Assembly: GCF_003369915.1 (NCBI RefSeq)
Contig: NW_022881603.1
Location: 28,207,522 to 28,271,521 of the forward strand
Direction: 5' to 3'
From: Drosophila miranda
Taxonomy: Eukaryota; Arthropoda; Insecta; Diptera; Drosophilidae
Length of the DNA: 64,000 nt
Shown: positions 1 to 12,800 of the stretch, one piece after another
How the letters are laid out: the number at the start of each line of letters is the position of its first letter
Numbering within the stretch: the stretch's first letter is position 1
Position numbers and translations under genes: made by a program
Notes under the pieces: model-generated
The model's input: the letters and a program-made list of their open reading frames with translations, nothing else
What the model was told of the DNA's origin: nothing
The model's database searches: none

Positions 1-797
1 GAGCACACGATGCGGTCAACCTATTCGTCGACAGCCAAGCGGCGATAAGATCCATGCAGTCGTCCGCAGTCAGTTCCAGAAATGTCTTGGCGAGCAGGGA
101 GGCACTAGATACCCTAAGCACGACAAAGTCAGTGCGGATCTACTGGATTCCCAGCCACCAGGGCATCGAAGGGAACGAGACGGCGGACGTACTAGCTAAG
201 GAAGGCGTCGGGCTGGCGAATACGAGAACCGAGAACGTGCCTGTCTCCCTCAGAACGCTGCACAGCGATCTAGAAAAGCAGGCCGGATCACAAACCGAAT
301 GTAGGTGGAGGAGTACCACCGCCTGCAGAACCTCGAAAATCATGTGCAAGGAACGCAATGACAAACTCAGCCACTACCTGCTGCACCTACCACGGAAGGA
401 CTGCAGATTATTAGTGGGAATATTAACGGGCCATTGACTGGCTGCGGCGCATGCAACAAAGCTAGGCATCACAAACAGAGACAGTTGTAGGAAATGTGAC
501 GAACCTGGGGCAACCGAAACCCTGGAACATCTCATCTGCAACTGTCCTGCTCTCTTAAGGGCAAGGAGGAAGTACCTGGGCGCCCCAGTGCTGGCATCAC
601 TGGAAGATGCCTCCAAGAGGACGCCACAGCAACTACTGGCCTATGCGAAAAATACCTCGATCCTCGAGGACTTCAAAACCCACTAAACACTGCCGCGACG
701 GTTCATACCCCCCCCCCCCTATCCGGACAACTAAGGGCCATACTGGCCTATGTGGGGCCCCCTCTGAGGGCCGTCCGGGTCAACCTAACCTAACCTA
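1..797 (+). mobile_element. 3' end of a non-LTR retrotransposon (RNase H + C-terminal zinc-finger fragment)
   Basis: The reading frame is open from the window edge. It encodes a ribonuclease H segment (FVDSQAA near the start, then IPSHQGIEGNETAD at about 145-185) followed by a C-terminal CX2C...HX4C finger (CRKCDEP...HLICNC, about 493-545). RNase H plus this finger is typical of I/LOA-type LINEs and absent from jockey-type ones. An in-frame TGA interrupts the frame at 435-437, so the copy is dead. The 3' UTR holds an 11-C run (about 708-718) and ends in three ACCTA/CCTAA units (about 780-797), the same tail type as the larger element ending at 17426. Its end lies 37 bp from the Rae1 stop codon. 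It differs in sequence from the 1496-17426 element, so it is a related but separate family. Confidence 0.85.
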
Positions 798-834
798 TAC
801 TGTCGATTAACTCCAAACTAAAACAAGCCTCCAA

Positions 835-3800
835 TCAATTGATCCTTGGCTTTAATTCCTCGTAGCACGAGCGCAAGAAAATTTGTGTCTTCTTTCCTGG
901 ATTGAAGTACTCATGGCCCTTTGACCAATCGTATCCAACCGCGTAAGCGTATATTTGGCCATTCGAATTAAATCCGCACTTGGTTATAGACTGATCCATG
1001 GCATCGCTAGACTTGAGCTTAGTACGGGCGTCCTTATCCCAGAAGCTGAATGTGCCATCAGAGCCGACTGTGACCAGAGTGCCATGCACCGGATGGAATG
1101 CTATGTCGTTTACGGCGTAAATGTCCTGGAAGCCAGAGGTGCTTGTGGAGCGATGACACTTGAACGTGAAGTTATCTTTGGGATTAGCCGGATTCACGTA
1201 TTGGATGGCCACGCGACCCTCAATACTGCCCAAAGCGTATCCAGTGGGCTCTTTTTTCTTATCCCTAAAAATCGATATGGAGCGATGCTGATATTTCAAT
1301 GGACTCTCCTGCCGCTTGTACTCGCTAGGAGTGTTCTGCAACGAGTATATGATTAGGCCCCGCGATGCAGTGCCCACAACGGCCATGGGATACTCCACAT
1401 CCGCACAATAGCAGCGTTCAGGTAAGTTAATTGCCATCATTGGGTTGGGCGATCGGGTATCCCAAAACTATTTAACAAAGGAATTAGGTTTTACTGGGCC
1501 GTCAGCCATCGAGTGCTACAGGGGGACAACTGTGAACTCGGAACTGAGGCGCAGCCGCTCCGGTTAGTAATACCCGGTGCGGTCTGCGTCTCACACCCCC
1601 CTAGGACACAGAGGGTTGGGAGCGAACCGTCACCCGCCGTAACTGTGCACACCGGTGGAAGTGCGACTATACTCTCCCCGTGAGGGCGGCTGGAAACAGG
1701 TCCGAGGACGGTCATGTCTCTGCTAGGATGCTGGCGAATGGTAGTCGGGCGGAGAGAAGAAAACTCTCAGTGAAATTACCCCAATCCAAGGTGACACTGT
1801 TATATGCCGAGGGATGCATGGCCGGGGGGGTGCCCGGTCGCTAATATGCGGACTCTGGATACCTGCCGACCTCCAGTTTAAATCAGGCTTCCCGGGGCAA
1901 GCGGGCTATGCCTCGGGTGACCATCCCCTTCCCGCCTACTCGTGGGAACTACTATGCCAAATAATAAATATATAAAAACCAACAAAGCCGCAAAGGAGCT
2001 CGGTACTCCTCTTAAAGTACCGGAGGGACAAGCCAATCCCTCTGCACCAGCGCCTGGGAAACCGGGTCCAAAGAAGACGGGGAAGGAGACTGAGTCTGTC
2101 CACCGTCGTCAGGCAGCAGCCGCAGCGAGGGGGGGCCCGAAAAGCCAATCGGGTCCTTCCAAGTCGGGTGGCTCCAAGGGCGAAGCGGATACCGAGGTGG
2201 CTGCCAAGCAGAGCGTAATCGCGGCTGGTAAGCGCACCGGGACCGAAGAACCCATGGGAGCCCCGGCGGGCAGCGTCTCTGCACCACGGGGAGGAAAGCC
2301 GTCGTACCAGGACAGGAGACGAGCATCCTGTCCAACGAAGACCCGAACTTCAAGGCGTCAGCCGAAGGAAAGGAGCAGAGGCTGTGGGCCTGCTCAATCC
2401 TTCCACTGCCCAACAAGCGGCAACGCTCAGCGGAGGACCCCGCAAATCAGCCAGGCCAAGCCCAGCAAGCCAAGCGGGTGAAGACCCACCTCACGAACCG
2501 GTCGTTCGCTGAAGTGGCGAGGGGCAAGACCCTGATCGGTGTCCTGGACAGGGGCGCCGAGGACGGCCATGTCCCTCGCGATAAGTGGCACCTGGTGGAG
2601 AACGAGCTCCAGGACCGGTTCCTACTGGAACTGGAGGAGAACGGCGGACCAAAGTGTGAGGACGCGGGTGGCATCAAGGCAAGGTGAAAGCCATCGCCTG
2701 CCAAGACGCTCGCTCTGCGGCCCTCTACATGAAGGCGGTGGCGGCCCTAAAAGAGGTCTATCCAGGGGCGAAACTGGAGGCCGTGAAGTGGGAAGATGTT
2801 CCTAGTCGCCCGAGAGCCAGAGCGTGGGTCTCGGCTAAGCCTGCAGAGCCTGAGAAGATCCTCAGGTTACTGCAGGTCTGCAACAAGAAGGCTACAAGAA
2901 GGTCACCATGATGTCGGACGACATCTTGGACGACTACGCGTTCGACGAGAGCGACCTAGCCAGAGGTCTCAGCCACATCGTTGTCGGGGAGGAGCCGGAG
3001 TCCCCAGACAGCGATCTAGAAGCAACAATGGTGGAGGCGAGCCTCAGGAATGTCGTTGACGCTCCTGCAGATAAACCTCCACCATTGTAAGACAGCATGC
3101 GCTGCTCTACTGCTCCACCTGGCCAAGGGTGGAGCCGACATAGTCCTCATTCAGGAGCCCTGGATCCTCGGAAACAGGGTCTCCGTTCTGAGCACTTCTG
3201 ACTACAAGCTATATGTAGCTGAAACCGCAGGTAAAAATCGTACCTGCATTCTTGCAAAAAGAAAGTTGCACAGAGTAACGGTCCGTTCTTTTCCCGTCTG
3301 ATGCAGCTGGGCTGGCTCAGCGGTCGGTAGGCTCGCTGCAACAATATTTGTATGTTGCCCCGACGACAAGTAAGAAGGCACGGGTTGGGTCTTGTACTGG
3401 TATGCTAGTATGCTTTATTGGTATCTTAAGTCTATCTTACGCTATTCCGACTCCGGTGCGGGTTCTCCTCGTGGTTCTCCTCTGTGGTTCGATGAGCGTG
3501 GCGCTCCCTGGGCCCCCCACGGCGTCGCCGAGCGGGGCACCGCCGGCTCTACTGACTGGGGCTAGCGATTCTTGGCACGCGGCCCAAATCCGCCTCTCAG
3601 TCAGGCGCCTGACGCGTTCGCTCTCACTCGACTCCCTTGGCTTTGCGGCCCGAGGGTGCCTCACTCCTGGTGGGTTGCGCGTCAAGCGTGGCACCGTTGG
3701 TTCAAAGGATTGGGGTCTTTGGCTCTTGGCTGCACGCTCGAGTCCGCCTCTCAATCCTCACACAACGTGTTCGCTTTCTAACGCTCTTTTCCCTTCGCTT

Positions 3801-6800
3801 GGTCTCACTCTTGTCACTCACTGTGCACTTCACTCTTGCTAGCTCCGTTTGCTGACTGTCCCTTGTTCCTGGTCGCGGCCCTCCTCTTATAGGCTCGCTT
3901 CTGCGTCAGCGCCGCCGATGCCGCCTGGCGCTAACGGCACTTTCCGCCATGCGGTGCCCGTATTTTTCCATCGGCGTTCCTTCATTCCCTTGTCGCTTTC
4001 CAACAGGACCTGGCTGGTGGCGTGATCTCATGACCATATTTGGTCATGCGCTGGGCCACTGCCGGCCCGATCCCGTCATCCCGCGGCTCTCTCTCCAGGG
4101 GTCCTCCCCTCTCGTTTTGGGTCACCGGGAGAGCTCTTTTCGGGAATTCGCCGCCTCCGGATATCCCCGGATAACGGCCGTTAGCGCTTAACCCTGCACT
4201 GCCCCCTACGTGTGGGAATAGCTTTCCTCACACTTCCCCCTTTTTTTTTATTGGCGGAAAACCCCGGTTTTCCGCGTCCCAGGTTTGGGATGCTTCAAAA
4301 ACCCCGCGCGACCGGTGCGCGTGCTTTGTTCTCGACCCGGGTGCCCCCTGGCGCCCTCTTTCGGCTTCATGCCTTGCGGTGTTGCCGTACCTCTCCGATG
4401 AGCGCGATCGATTCGATTCCCCCTTACCGATAGTTCGCATAGGAGCTTTTTTTTTTTTGCCCCGCCCGGTATGGGGTACGGTCGCTATTCTGACCTACTC
4501 GATATGACACAGCGTTGCCCTTACGCTCCACTCGATACAGCGTAGGGTCGTTTCTGTGCTCTACTCGATATGTCGCAGCGTGCGTATTCTACTTCCGGAT
4601 CGCGAATTCCTCAATGGACTGGAAACGCACTATTTTCTCGCGATGCCGGGTGTTTTCTTGTTTACCTTGTGCGCGTCTGGTTTTTCCTACTACCCTTCGC
4701 TGGGCCGCCTGCTTTCCGCCGGCCCTCTGGATGCTTCGGGTAAGTTTTCCTCCCGCTTTGACGCCTTCCGCCGCCTTCATTCAAGCTCCCCCGATTACCC
4801 GCTGTTCCTCTGCTGCAAGGTAAGACCATGTTTTTTTTTCTTAAAACACCCCTTTTTTTTGGTTTTTTTTTTCCTTTTTACTTGTTCTTGTTTTCAGTTA
4901 CTTTCTTCTCCATTCTTCTTCTCTACTCTTCTTTTCTCCTCAATAACTAGCCCGGAATCCCTCCTGCCGGTCGGTGGACCCCAATAGCCGGTACCGGACG
5001 CCCCCGTCGTTGACCAGACGCTTCACCTTCCTTGCGGTTGGTTTTATCCGCGCGAGAGAGCGCGTGACGACGGCCGGCCACTCCTCGCGGTTGACGGCCC
5101 GCCACCGTGAGTTGTCCGCCGACCTCGTCTGGGGCCACGATGCCTGGCGCTGGAGCTCGGGCCGGTGCGCCTCCGCCCGCTCCCCTGGGCACGACGACTG
5201 TCGGCCCAGCTTCGGACGCTCGCCCTGGCCGGGTTCCGGCCATCGCCAAGGACCTCTCTCCCATGGCTCGGGTGAGTGTTGTTCCGCGGCCTCGTCCTTC
5301 TTCGCTTCCGCCGTTGCTCTTGCGCCGTCATCCGCTTCGCCGTCGGCCGCCACCTCGGCTTCGGGCGCCGCCGCTGGGCCCTCCGCCGTCCGTGATGTTG
5401 GCGTGTTCGTCGTGCCCTCCGTCTCGACCTCTGCCGTCCTCCCGGGCGCCTCCTCGGGCACCTCTTCGGCGGTGGGTGCCACCGCTGGGCCTGTCGACTC
5501 CTGTGGCCGTGCCCGCCGCCTCGGGTCCCGCTCGTCCCTGGCGCGTGGTGCCTCCTCCCACAGTCGAGCCTCCCTCGCTTCTTGCCCGGGCTGCTGGGGC
5601 GCGGGCCCAGAGGCCCCGATATGTGCAGCGTTTGCACGTGCCACATCATGCCGTCTCGCACCGCGGAGCGCACCTCCTGCGAGACGAACGGCCCGATGGC
5701 GGCTCCCTGTGGCCCGTGCCAGTGCTGCTGCTGCTGATGCTGCTGCTGCTGCTGCTGATGCTGCTGACGCTGCTGCTGCTGCTGCTGATGCTGCTGCTGC
5801 TGCTGCTGATGCTGATGCTGCTGTTGCTGATGCTGCTGATGCTGCTGCTGCTGACCCCCTTGACCGCGCGCGTCGTCAGCCGGCGGCCGACGCCGGAACA
5901 GTTCTTCCTCTGCCCCCGGTGACGGTGGGGCCTGCGGCCGTGGCTCCTCCTCGGACTCGACGTGTTCAGGGGGTGGCTGCCAGAGCTCCTCCTCCTCCAC
6001 CTCGGCTCGTCGTAGCCTCTCCTGCCACTCCTCTTCGGGCGACTGGACTCGAGCCGCCTTCGGCGCTGGTGGGCACTCCGCCTCCTCCTCGTCGCTGGAG
6101 ATCACCGCCAGCCCGCCGGCCGCGCCCTCCGCCCGCGTCGCCCTTGCCTTCTCCGCTTCCGCCCGCAGACGCGCCGTCTCCCTTTGCTCCGCTGCGTCGA
6201 CCCGGCTAATACACCGCCATTGGTGCGCGACGTCTCGCTCGTGGCGCTCCGCCTCCGCTTCTTGCGCCGCCTTTTCAGCCTCCTGTGTGGCCTTCAGCCT
6301 CTTTGCCAGCGTCAAGGCGTCCTCCCATACACGCCGTTGTCTCCGCTCCTCCGCCGCCGCGGCCAGCGCGAACCGCCGGTGCCATTCCGCGAGGCGTCGT
6401 GCCTCAGCGGCCGCGTTATCTTCCGCGATGTCGGCCTGCGTTGCCTGCGGCTCTTTGACCGCGGTCTCGATCGGCGTTGTCTGCGGCTCTTTGACCGCGG
6501 TTTCGGCCGGCGTTGGCTGCGGCTCCTCGACCTGTGGGTCTGTCGGCCGCTGATCCCCTCGCCGCGCCGTCGACCTCCCCCTTGTGCGTGCCGACGACTC
6601 CTCTTCCTTGGCCGTACGCGTCGAACGCGTGGACGCCCGCTTCGAGGCCCGCTCACTGGGCTCCTCCTTCCGCGTCTCCGTGCGCCCCCTCCTTCCTCCC
6701 TCAGGCCGCTCCTCGCGCTTACTGGGGTGGGGCTTCTCGCGCTTGTCGGTGCGGGGCTCTTCGTGCCTGCTGGTCCGGGGCTCCTCGCGCCTGCTGGTCC

Positions 6801-9800
6801 GGGGCTCCTCGCGCTTGCCGGTGCGGGACTCCTCGCGTCTGCTGGTCCGGTGCTCCTCGCGCTTGCCGGTGTGGGGCTCCTCGCGCTTGCTGTTGCGGGG
6901 CCCCTCGCGCTTGCTGGTGCGGGGCTCCTTGCTACTGCTGGTCCGGGGCTCCTCGCGTTTGGTGTGGGGCTCCTCGCGTCTGCTGTTCCGGGGCTCCTCG
7001 CGCTTGGTGTGGGGCTCCTCGCGTCTGCTGGTCCGGGGCTCCTCGCGCTTCGCCTCGCGTGCGCGTTCTCTCCGTGGCGCCGGCTCCCAGCTCACCAATT
7101 CTAGGTCACTTTCCGCCTCGGTGTACCCCGGCGATACCATGGGGGACACCGTCGGTCCCATGGATCCCGCGGTTGAGACTAGCGGTGAGGCCAACAATTG
7201 TAGCTCCGGGACCTACTCCTACTCGACCTTTGCTCCTCGCGCTCGACCTGGTACGCCTGCCGCCGACTTTGTGTATCACCCATAGCCTGATACCCGCGGC
7301 GAATCCATTTTCGCTGCTCCGCTATGTACCTTATTAAATGCTGCTGCATCTTACCCTTTTTCTTTTTTCCACGTGGTCAACTTTTGAAAAGACCTGATCG
7401 AGCGCTGCTCCCCCCTTTATAAGGGCTCGTGCCGGTGTTCACCGTTCCCTGTAACGGTGCCTTACATGGGCCCGTGGGACGGCTCTCTCTTGCTTTCCAG
7501 CTGGCTCTCTCGCTCGCTCCCGTTTTGAAAATTATCCGCGCCTCTCGCCGCGTTAACCCTAGGGTGCCCCCTGATTTTGTTAGCTTTCCTTCGGTTCCCA
7601 CTTTTCTTCCTTTTCCCCTTTTTTTTTTTATTTGCCCCTTTCTACTTCCAGGTCTGGCGACGTGTTGCCCGGCTCCGCCTTGGATCTGGTAAGCCTCCCG
7701 AGTTCTTGGGTTCCTCATCTCACCTTGCCTTTCTTCCAGCCCGTCCTTGGGTTCCAGTCCAGGGTGCTGACCGATCTCCCAGCTCGTGACCAATAGGTCC
7801 TCCGACCTTTCGCCCGTGCTGCCAAACATAGGCCCGCCCCCCGTGGCCAGCTCCGCCCGTCTCTGGATCGGCTTAGACGCGGATGTCACCCCCGTGCAGC
7901 GCCTCGGACCCAGGGATCATCCGATTCCCCAGCCGGTAGACCGCGCACGGGCGGCATCCGCTTTTGTCCCGCCATCCCCGACGTTAGCAGCTGGCTTCGA
8001 TGCCCTGGACCCGGACCCGAACTTCTGCTCATCTCGGAACGCCCTTCTCGGGCGCCCCCTCGTCCGTCGACGCACCACGCAACCCGCCCCCCCTGGGATA
8101 GTGGTAACCCGGGTATCTTCTACCTTCTTTGCCTTTGATCAGTTCCAATTGGCTGACGAGCTAATCCTCCTTTTTTTTTCTTGTAGGTCCAGCTTTATTG
8201 GTCCGCCGGCCGCCGTCTGCTGCTCCGTTTTACTGAACCTTAGTTGTAAGAGCATCCTGTACGGCCTTGTCCTGCGTGGCATCAAGTTGGGCCACCCGCT
8301 CCTCCCTTGTGGGCGATTAATGTCCTGCGTGACACGCGTGGTTCTTAGTTTTATTGAACCTTAGTTGTAAGAGTAACTCGTACGACCTTGTCCTGCGTGG
8401 CATCCAGCTGGGACTCTCCTTTCTGCCCCTGCCGTTAGTCTCTGTCTTCCGTGCTCGTCCACCCTTCTCCGTATGCCTCGCCCGTTGCCCCTCCTTGTGC
8501 GTCGTCTACGCTTCGGCTCCCGGGCCTGTTTTAGGGGTTCCTTCCCCGGGTTGTGGCTTCAGGTCCCCTATATGGGCGGTCCGCGTCCGTTTCTCGCTGT
8601 CCTTCTTTAAGTTACAAATGACCGGGGACACGAAATCCATTATGGTGTAGGGCCCGTCATATTTCGGGGCCAGTTTTGCCGCAAACCCTTCGGCCGCGTT
8701 GGATAGATGGTGTTGCTTGGCCCATACCTTGTCTCCAATCGTGGGTTTCCACGCTCTCCTCCTCAGGTTATAATACCTCGCCTGGTCCTGCGCCGCTCTT
8801 TCGAGATTCCGCCTCACCAGTTGAAACACCTCTCTCATTTTGGCCGCGTTCTCTTCCGGAGTGTGCGTGCCCTGTCCTGTGCCCAGCGCTTCCTCATCGT
8901 ATAGAGCCTTTGGTAGCTTCGGCTCTCTCCCTTGGACCACGAACGCCGGCGAGTACCCGGTGGATTCGGACACCCCTGAATTTACGGCCAACATTATCTC
9001 TGGCCATTTCTCATCCCAGTTCCTCTGGTTCCCTTCGGTGAACTGAGCTATCATAGTTTTCACTGTCCGGTTAGTTCGCTCCGTCGGGTTCTCCTGAGGC
9101 GTGTACGGGGCCGTGAACTGATGCCGTACACCCATCTGCTCCAAAAACCTCTTAAAAGCTCTACTGGTGAACTGGACGCCATTATCCGTGATCACCACCT
9201 TCGGCACGCCAAACCGGGACACGATGCGCTCTCGGAACGCTTTCGTTAGTGCTTCCGCAGTGGCCTTTCTCAAGGGGACCAACTCGGTCCATTTCGAGAA
9301 CCGATCCACCATCACCAATAACATGGCATTCCCATGCTTTGACCTGGGCAGAGGGCCCACGAAGTCGGCACACACCGTTGCCCACGGCTCTTCTGGCACT
9401 TGTGTCAGCATTTTCCCGGCCGCCTGCAGTTGACTTGGTTTGTAGCGTATGCAGCTTTCACACTTTCTCACGTATGTCCTCACCACTCGGTGCATCCCCG
9501 GCCAGTAGTATCGGGCGGCTACTCGGGCCATCGTCCTTCTGCCGCCCGCGTGCCCCGCCTCCGGCGAGTCGTGATTCTCTCTTATAACTCTCTCTCTTAG
9601 ATCCTTCGGCACGCATAACTTTCATGATGCTATCTCCTCTTCTCCAGCCCGGTGCGGGATGTGCCGGTATATCCGGCCTGCTTCCTCGACGTAATCCGGA
9701 TATTTCCTCGGGTCCGTCCTCCTCCTCTCTTTGACCTTTTTAATCCATCCGCACTCTGCCTCCGGTTCGTGTCCCTTTTCTGCTTCCTCCTCGGTGGTTC

Positions 9801-12800
9801 TCAGGCATCGCTCCGCCAATGGCTGTCGGGACAGTGCATCCGCCACTACGTTCAGCTGCCCTTTCCTATATGACACTTCGAAGTCGTATTGTTGTAGCTC
9901 CAGCGCCCACCTGGCGATCCTTCCTGTTGGGCTCTCGATGCTGTTCAACCATTTCAACGCCATGTGATCCGTGACCACCTTGAAATGGTATCCCTCCAGA
10001 TAGGGCTTTAGCTTTCTTATAGCCCATACAATGGCCAGACACTCCTTTTCAGTCGCCGAATAGTTCTTTTCTGCGCTATTCAGAGTCCTACTGGCGTATG
10101 AGATGACCCTCTCGCCCTTCTCCGTCTCTTGCGTCAGGATCGCCCCCAGTCCGTAGTCGCTGGCGTCCGTCTGGAGCACGAATTTCTTTGAGAAATCTGG
10201 GCATGCCAACACCGGATCTGCTGTCAGCCGACTTTTTACGTCCTCGAACGCTTGTTGCTGTTCCGTTGACCATTCCCACTTGGCCTTCCTCTTCAGCAAA
10301 GTGATGAGGGGCTGCACCAACGTGGCGAATCCCTTTACGAAACGCCGGTACCAGGAGGCCACGCCCAAGTATTGTCGTAGCTCTTTGACACTCGCTGGCG
10401 GCTGCAACTCCTTAATGGCCGCCACTTTCTCGGGATCGGTGCAGATTCCGTCTCCCGTTACCAAATGCCCCAGGTAACGTAGCTCCTTCCTAAAAAATTG
10501 ACACTTGTCCACATTTAGGCGCAAGTTGGCGTTCTTTAACCGTCGAAAGACTTCTTCGAGGTTGCGCTTGTGCTCCTCCTCGGTACGGCCGATGACAATG
10601 ATGTCGTCTTGGTACGCGAACGCGTGTGGCATCATCTCGGGGCCTATCACCTGGTCCAATGCCCTCTGAAACGTAGCCGAGGCTGAGTGGAGTCCGAATG
10701 GCATCACCTTCCACTGGAACAGCACTTTGCCGGGCACCGTGAACGCGGTGAACTTTCTACTGCCTTCCTCCAGTGGTATCTGCCAATATCCGTCCTTTAA
10801 GTCCAAGCTACTGATGAACCGTGCCTGCCTGAGCTGGTCCAAAATATAGTATATTCTTGGCATGGGGTACGCATCCTTGATGGACTTCGCGTTTATCTGT
10901 CTGAAGTCCACGCATAATCTCCCCTTTCCCGTCTTCTTTTTGACCATCACGATGGGAGAACTGTACGGGCTCTTCGATGGCTCAATACACCCTCTTTCCA
11001 GCAGTTCGTCAACCTGTTGCTTGATTTCGGCTTGCATCTTGGGATTTTTGGGATAGTAGCGCTGTTTGACCGGCTGTGCATCACTCATAGAGATCGTGTG
11101 TGTAGCTATGTTCGACACTCCCTTCAGTTCTCGGAACTCTTCCAACTCCTTTGCCAGGAAGTTTTCAACCGACCCCTCCTCCGCTTGCGTTCCGTCGGAT
11201 GCGGGCTCGACAGACCTTCCCGTGTTCGCTACCACCGCCACTGACAGCTTCTCCTCCAGCCGCCCCTGGCGGTGGCCTCTCGCCGGGATCACAATCCTGT
11301 GTCCCGCACAGGTCACCTCTGCTCCGACCGCGGCGAGGAAATCCCATCCCAGAACCAGCTCATCTATTACTCCGGGCAACACGAGAAGCGGGATTGTAAC
11401 GATCTTGTCCCCGAAGGCCAGCTCCACCTCGATCTGGGAATTGATTTCTCGGCTGCGTCCGTCAGCCAGCCGCACCAGCTTCCTCGTCTCTTTCTGTCGC
11501 CCCTCTTCCCCCAGTCTACTCGCCGCCTCGCAGCTGATAAAACTGCTTGTCGCCCCGGTATCGACCGTTGCTTTCCAGTTGCTGCCCGCGATCCTCACTA
11601 CCGCCGACAGCTGGACATCCTCCTCCGTGAGTTCTCCTATGAGCTTTGGAGGGCTTCGTCTTGCGACCCTGGCACGGCCCTCCGCGGCTTGGGTCGCGGG
11701 GCGTTTCCCGCTTTCTGGCAGCACTGCCATGTCGGGGCTCCTACCTTGCCGCACCTCCAGCAGAATGTTATAGGTCGGCCATCGCATGCTTGTGCCCAAT
11801 GGCGGTCACTTCCACATCGTCGACACGCCTGGGCTGGGTTTTTCACGAACCCAGCCTCTATGTTCGTGTTCGCTTGGTCGTCCCGCCGCGTTGGGACCGG
11901 CCTTTTTTCCCTTGTCGACTCAGAGCTGGCTGTCGTGTCGCCCTGGCAGCGGCGACATATCTCCGTTACCGCCGGACGAGCGAACGGATTGTTTGCTTTT
12001 GCCTTATTCGCCGGACACTCCCGTTGGAACTCCAGCCGGTCCCTCTCCAGAGCCTCAAACCCGTCGGCCAGCGTCATCATGTGATCTAGGTCTCTGCACC
12101 TATGTGGCCGGATGAACACCCTCAGATCGGGCATGCTATTGTCTCTAATGAGCTCCAACTGCTCTTCGGGCGTGCATTTTAGTGGCCGCATAAGGGTCTG
12201 CATCTCCACCATGTAGTCCTTGAATGGCTCTCCCCATCTTTACTTCCTCAACCTCACCTCCTGGAGTAATTTTTCAAAATACCCCCTCGGCAGGAAGTAT
12301 GCTTGGAAGCTACGCGCAAATGCGTCCCATGTCTGCCACTGCCTGTTGTTGGCTACAAACCACATGAGCGCCCGACCCTTTAGCAGCTCAGGCATGGCTC
12401 GCGGAATTAGATTCAACTCCAACCCGTACATGTCGGCTGACCACTCGATCTGTTCCATGAACTCGAGTGGTTTCGCCGTTCCGTCGAACCGAAACGACCA
12501 CTCCCTGACCTGCTTGGCGACGTGGGCAAAACTCGAACTGGGCGGTCTCGTGGTTTGTTCATCTAGTCCCCGTCGACGATCCTCCCCTGCTCTCCCTTCT
12601 TCCAATCCCTGTGGGTTTCTCGCGCCCCCCTGCTCCGGCTGTGCTGGCCTGGTTGGCCTCTCCCCACTCTCTGCCCGCGGTCGGCTAGGCGACCGGCTTT
12701 TCACCGGGACCGCCAGGCTCGCGATGAGCTCCTCTGGGGTCTCGGACGGCCGTCTCCACAGCGTTACTTGCTCCGCACTCGCCGGCAGCGTCAGGCGCTC

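Larger units (their letters stand above)
4940..7197 (-). pseudogene. Long third ORF of the Osvaldo-like element (repetitive, charged, Q-rich)
   Basis: This ORF occupies the env position, between integrase and the 3' LTR. The first in-frame ATG is at 7161. Residue order: an acidic N-terminus; then 8-residue repeats of the type REEPRTSR/K (6725-7055); a predicted coiled-coil Glu/Arg/Ala-rich region ([20 protein letters not shown] and onward, about 6380-6080); a proline/acidic region; a Gln/His tract encoded by CAG repeats (5722-5851); and a segment [19 protein letters not shown] one-base indel near 5640 moves the frame to the 5644-4940 segment, an Ala/Glu-rich then basic tail. I see no signal peptide, furin site or membrane anchor, so it is not a typical envelope. 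Function unknown. Confidence 0.6.

Noticed and set aside
780..797. Telomere-like CCTAA repeats
   Set aside because: Only three units at the 3' tail of a LINE, repeated at 17410-17426 in the same role; Drosophila telomeres do not use this repeat.
955..1356. 133-codon plus-strand ORF
   Set aside because: Exact antisense of Rae1 exon 2; repeated antisense to copy B (29285-29728).
4974..6209. 411-codon plus-strand ORF rich in Ala and Pro
   Set aside because: Antisense to ORF3 of the LTR element; its poly-Ala and Asp-Ala runs come from the CAG/CTG tract and GC-rich composition.
6725..7055. Regularly spaced repeats resembling a CRISPR array
   Set aside because: Units are contiguous, degenerate, in frame and coding; no unique spacers, and the sequence is eukaryotic.
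6184..7337. Overlapping plus-strand ORFs of 230-306 codons with Leu/Arg/Gly repeats
   Set aside because: Shadows of the 24-bp coding repeats of the minus-strand ORF3 in other frames.
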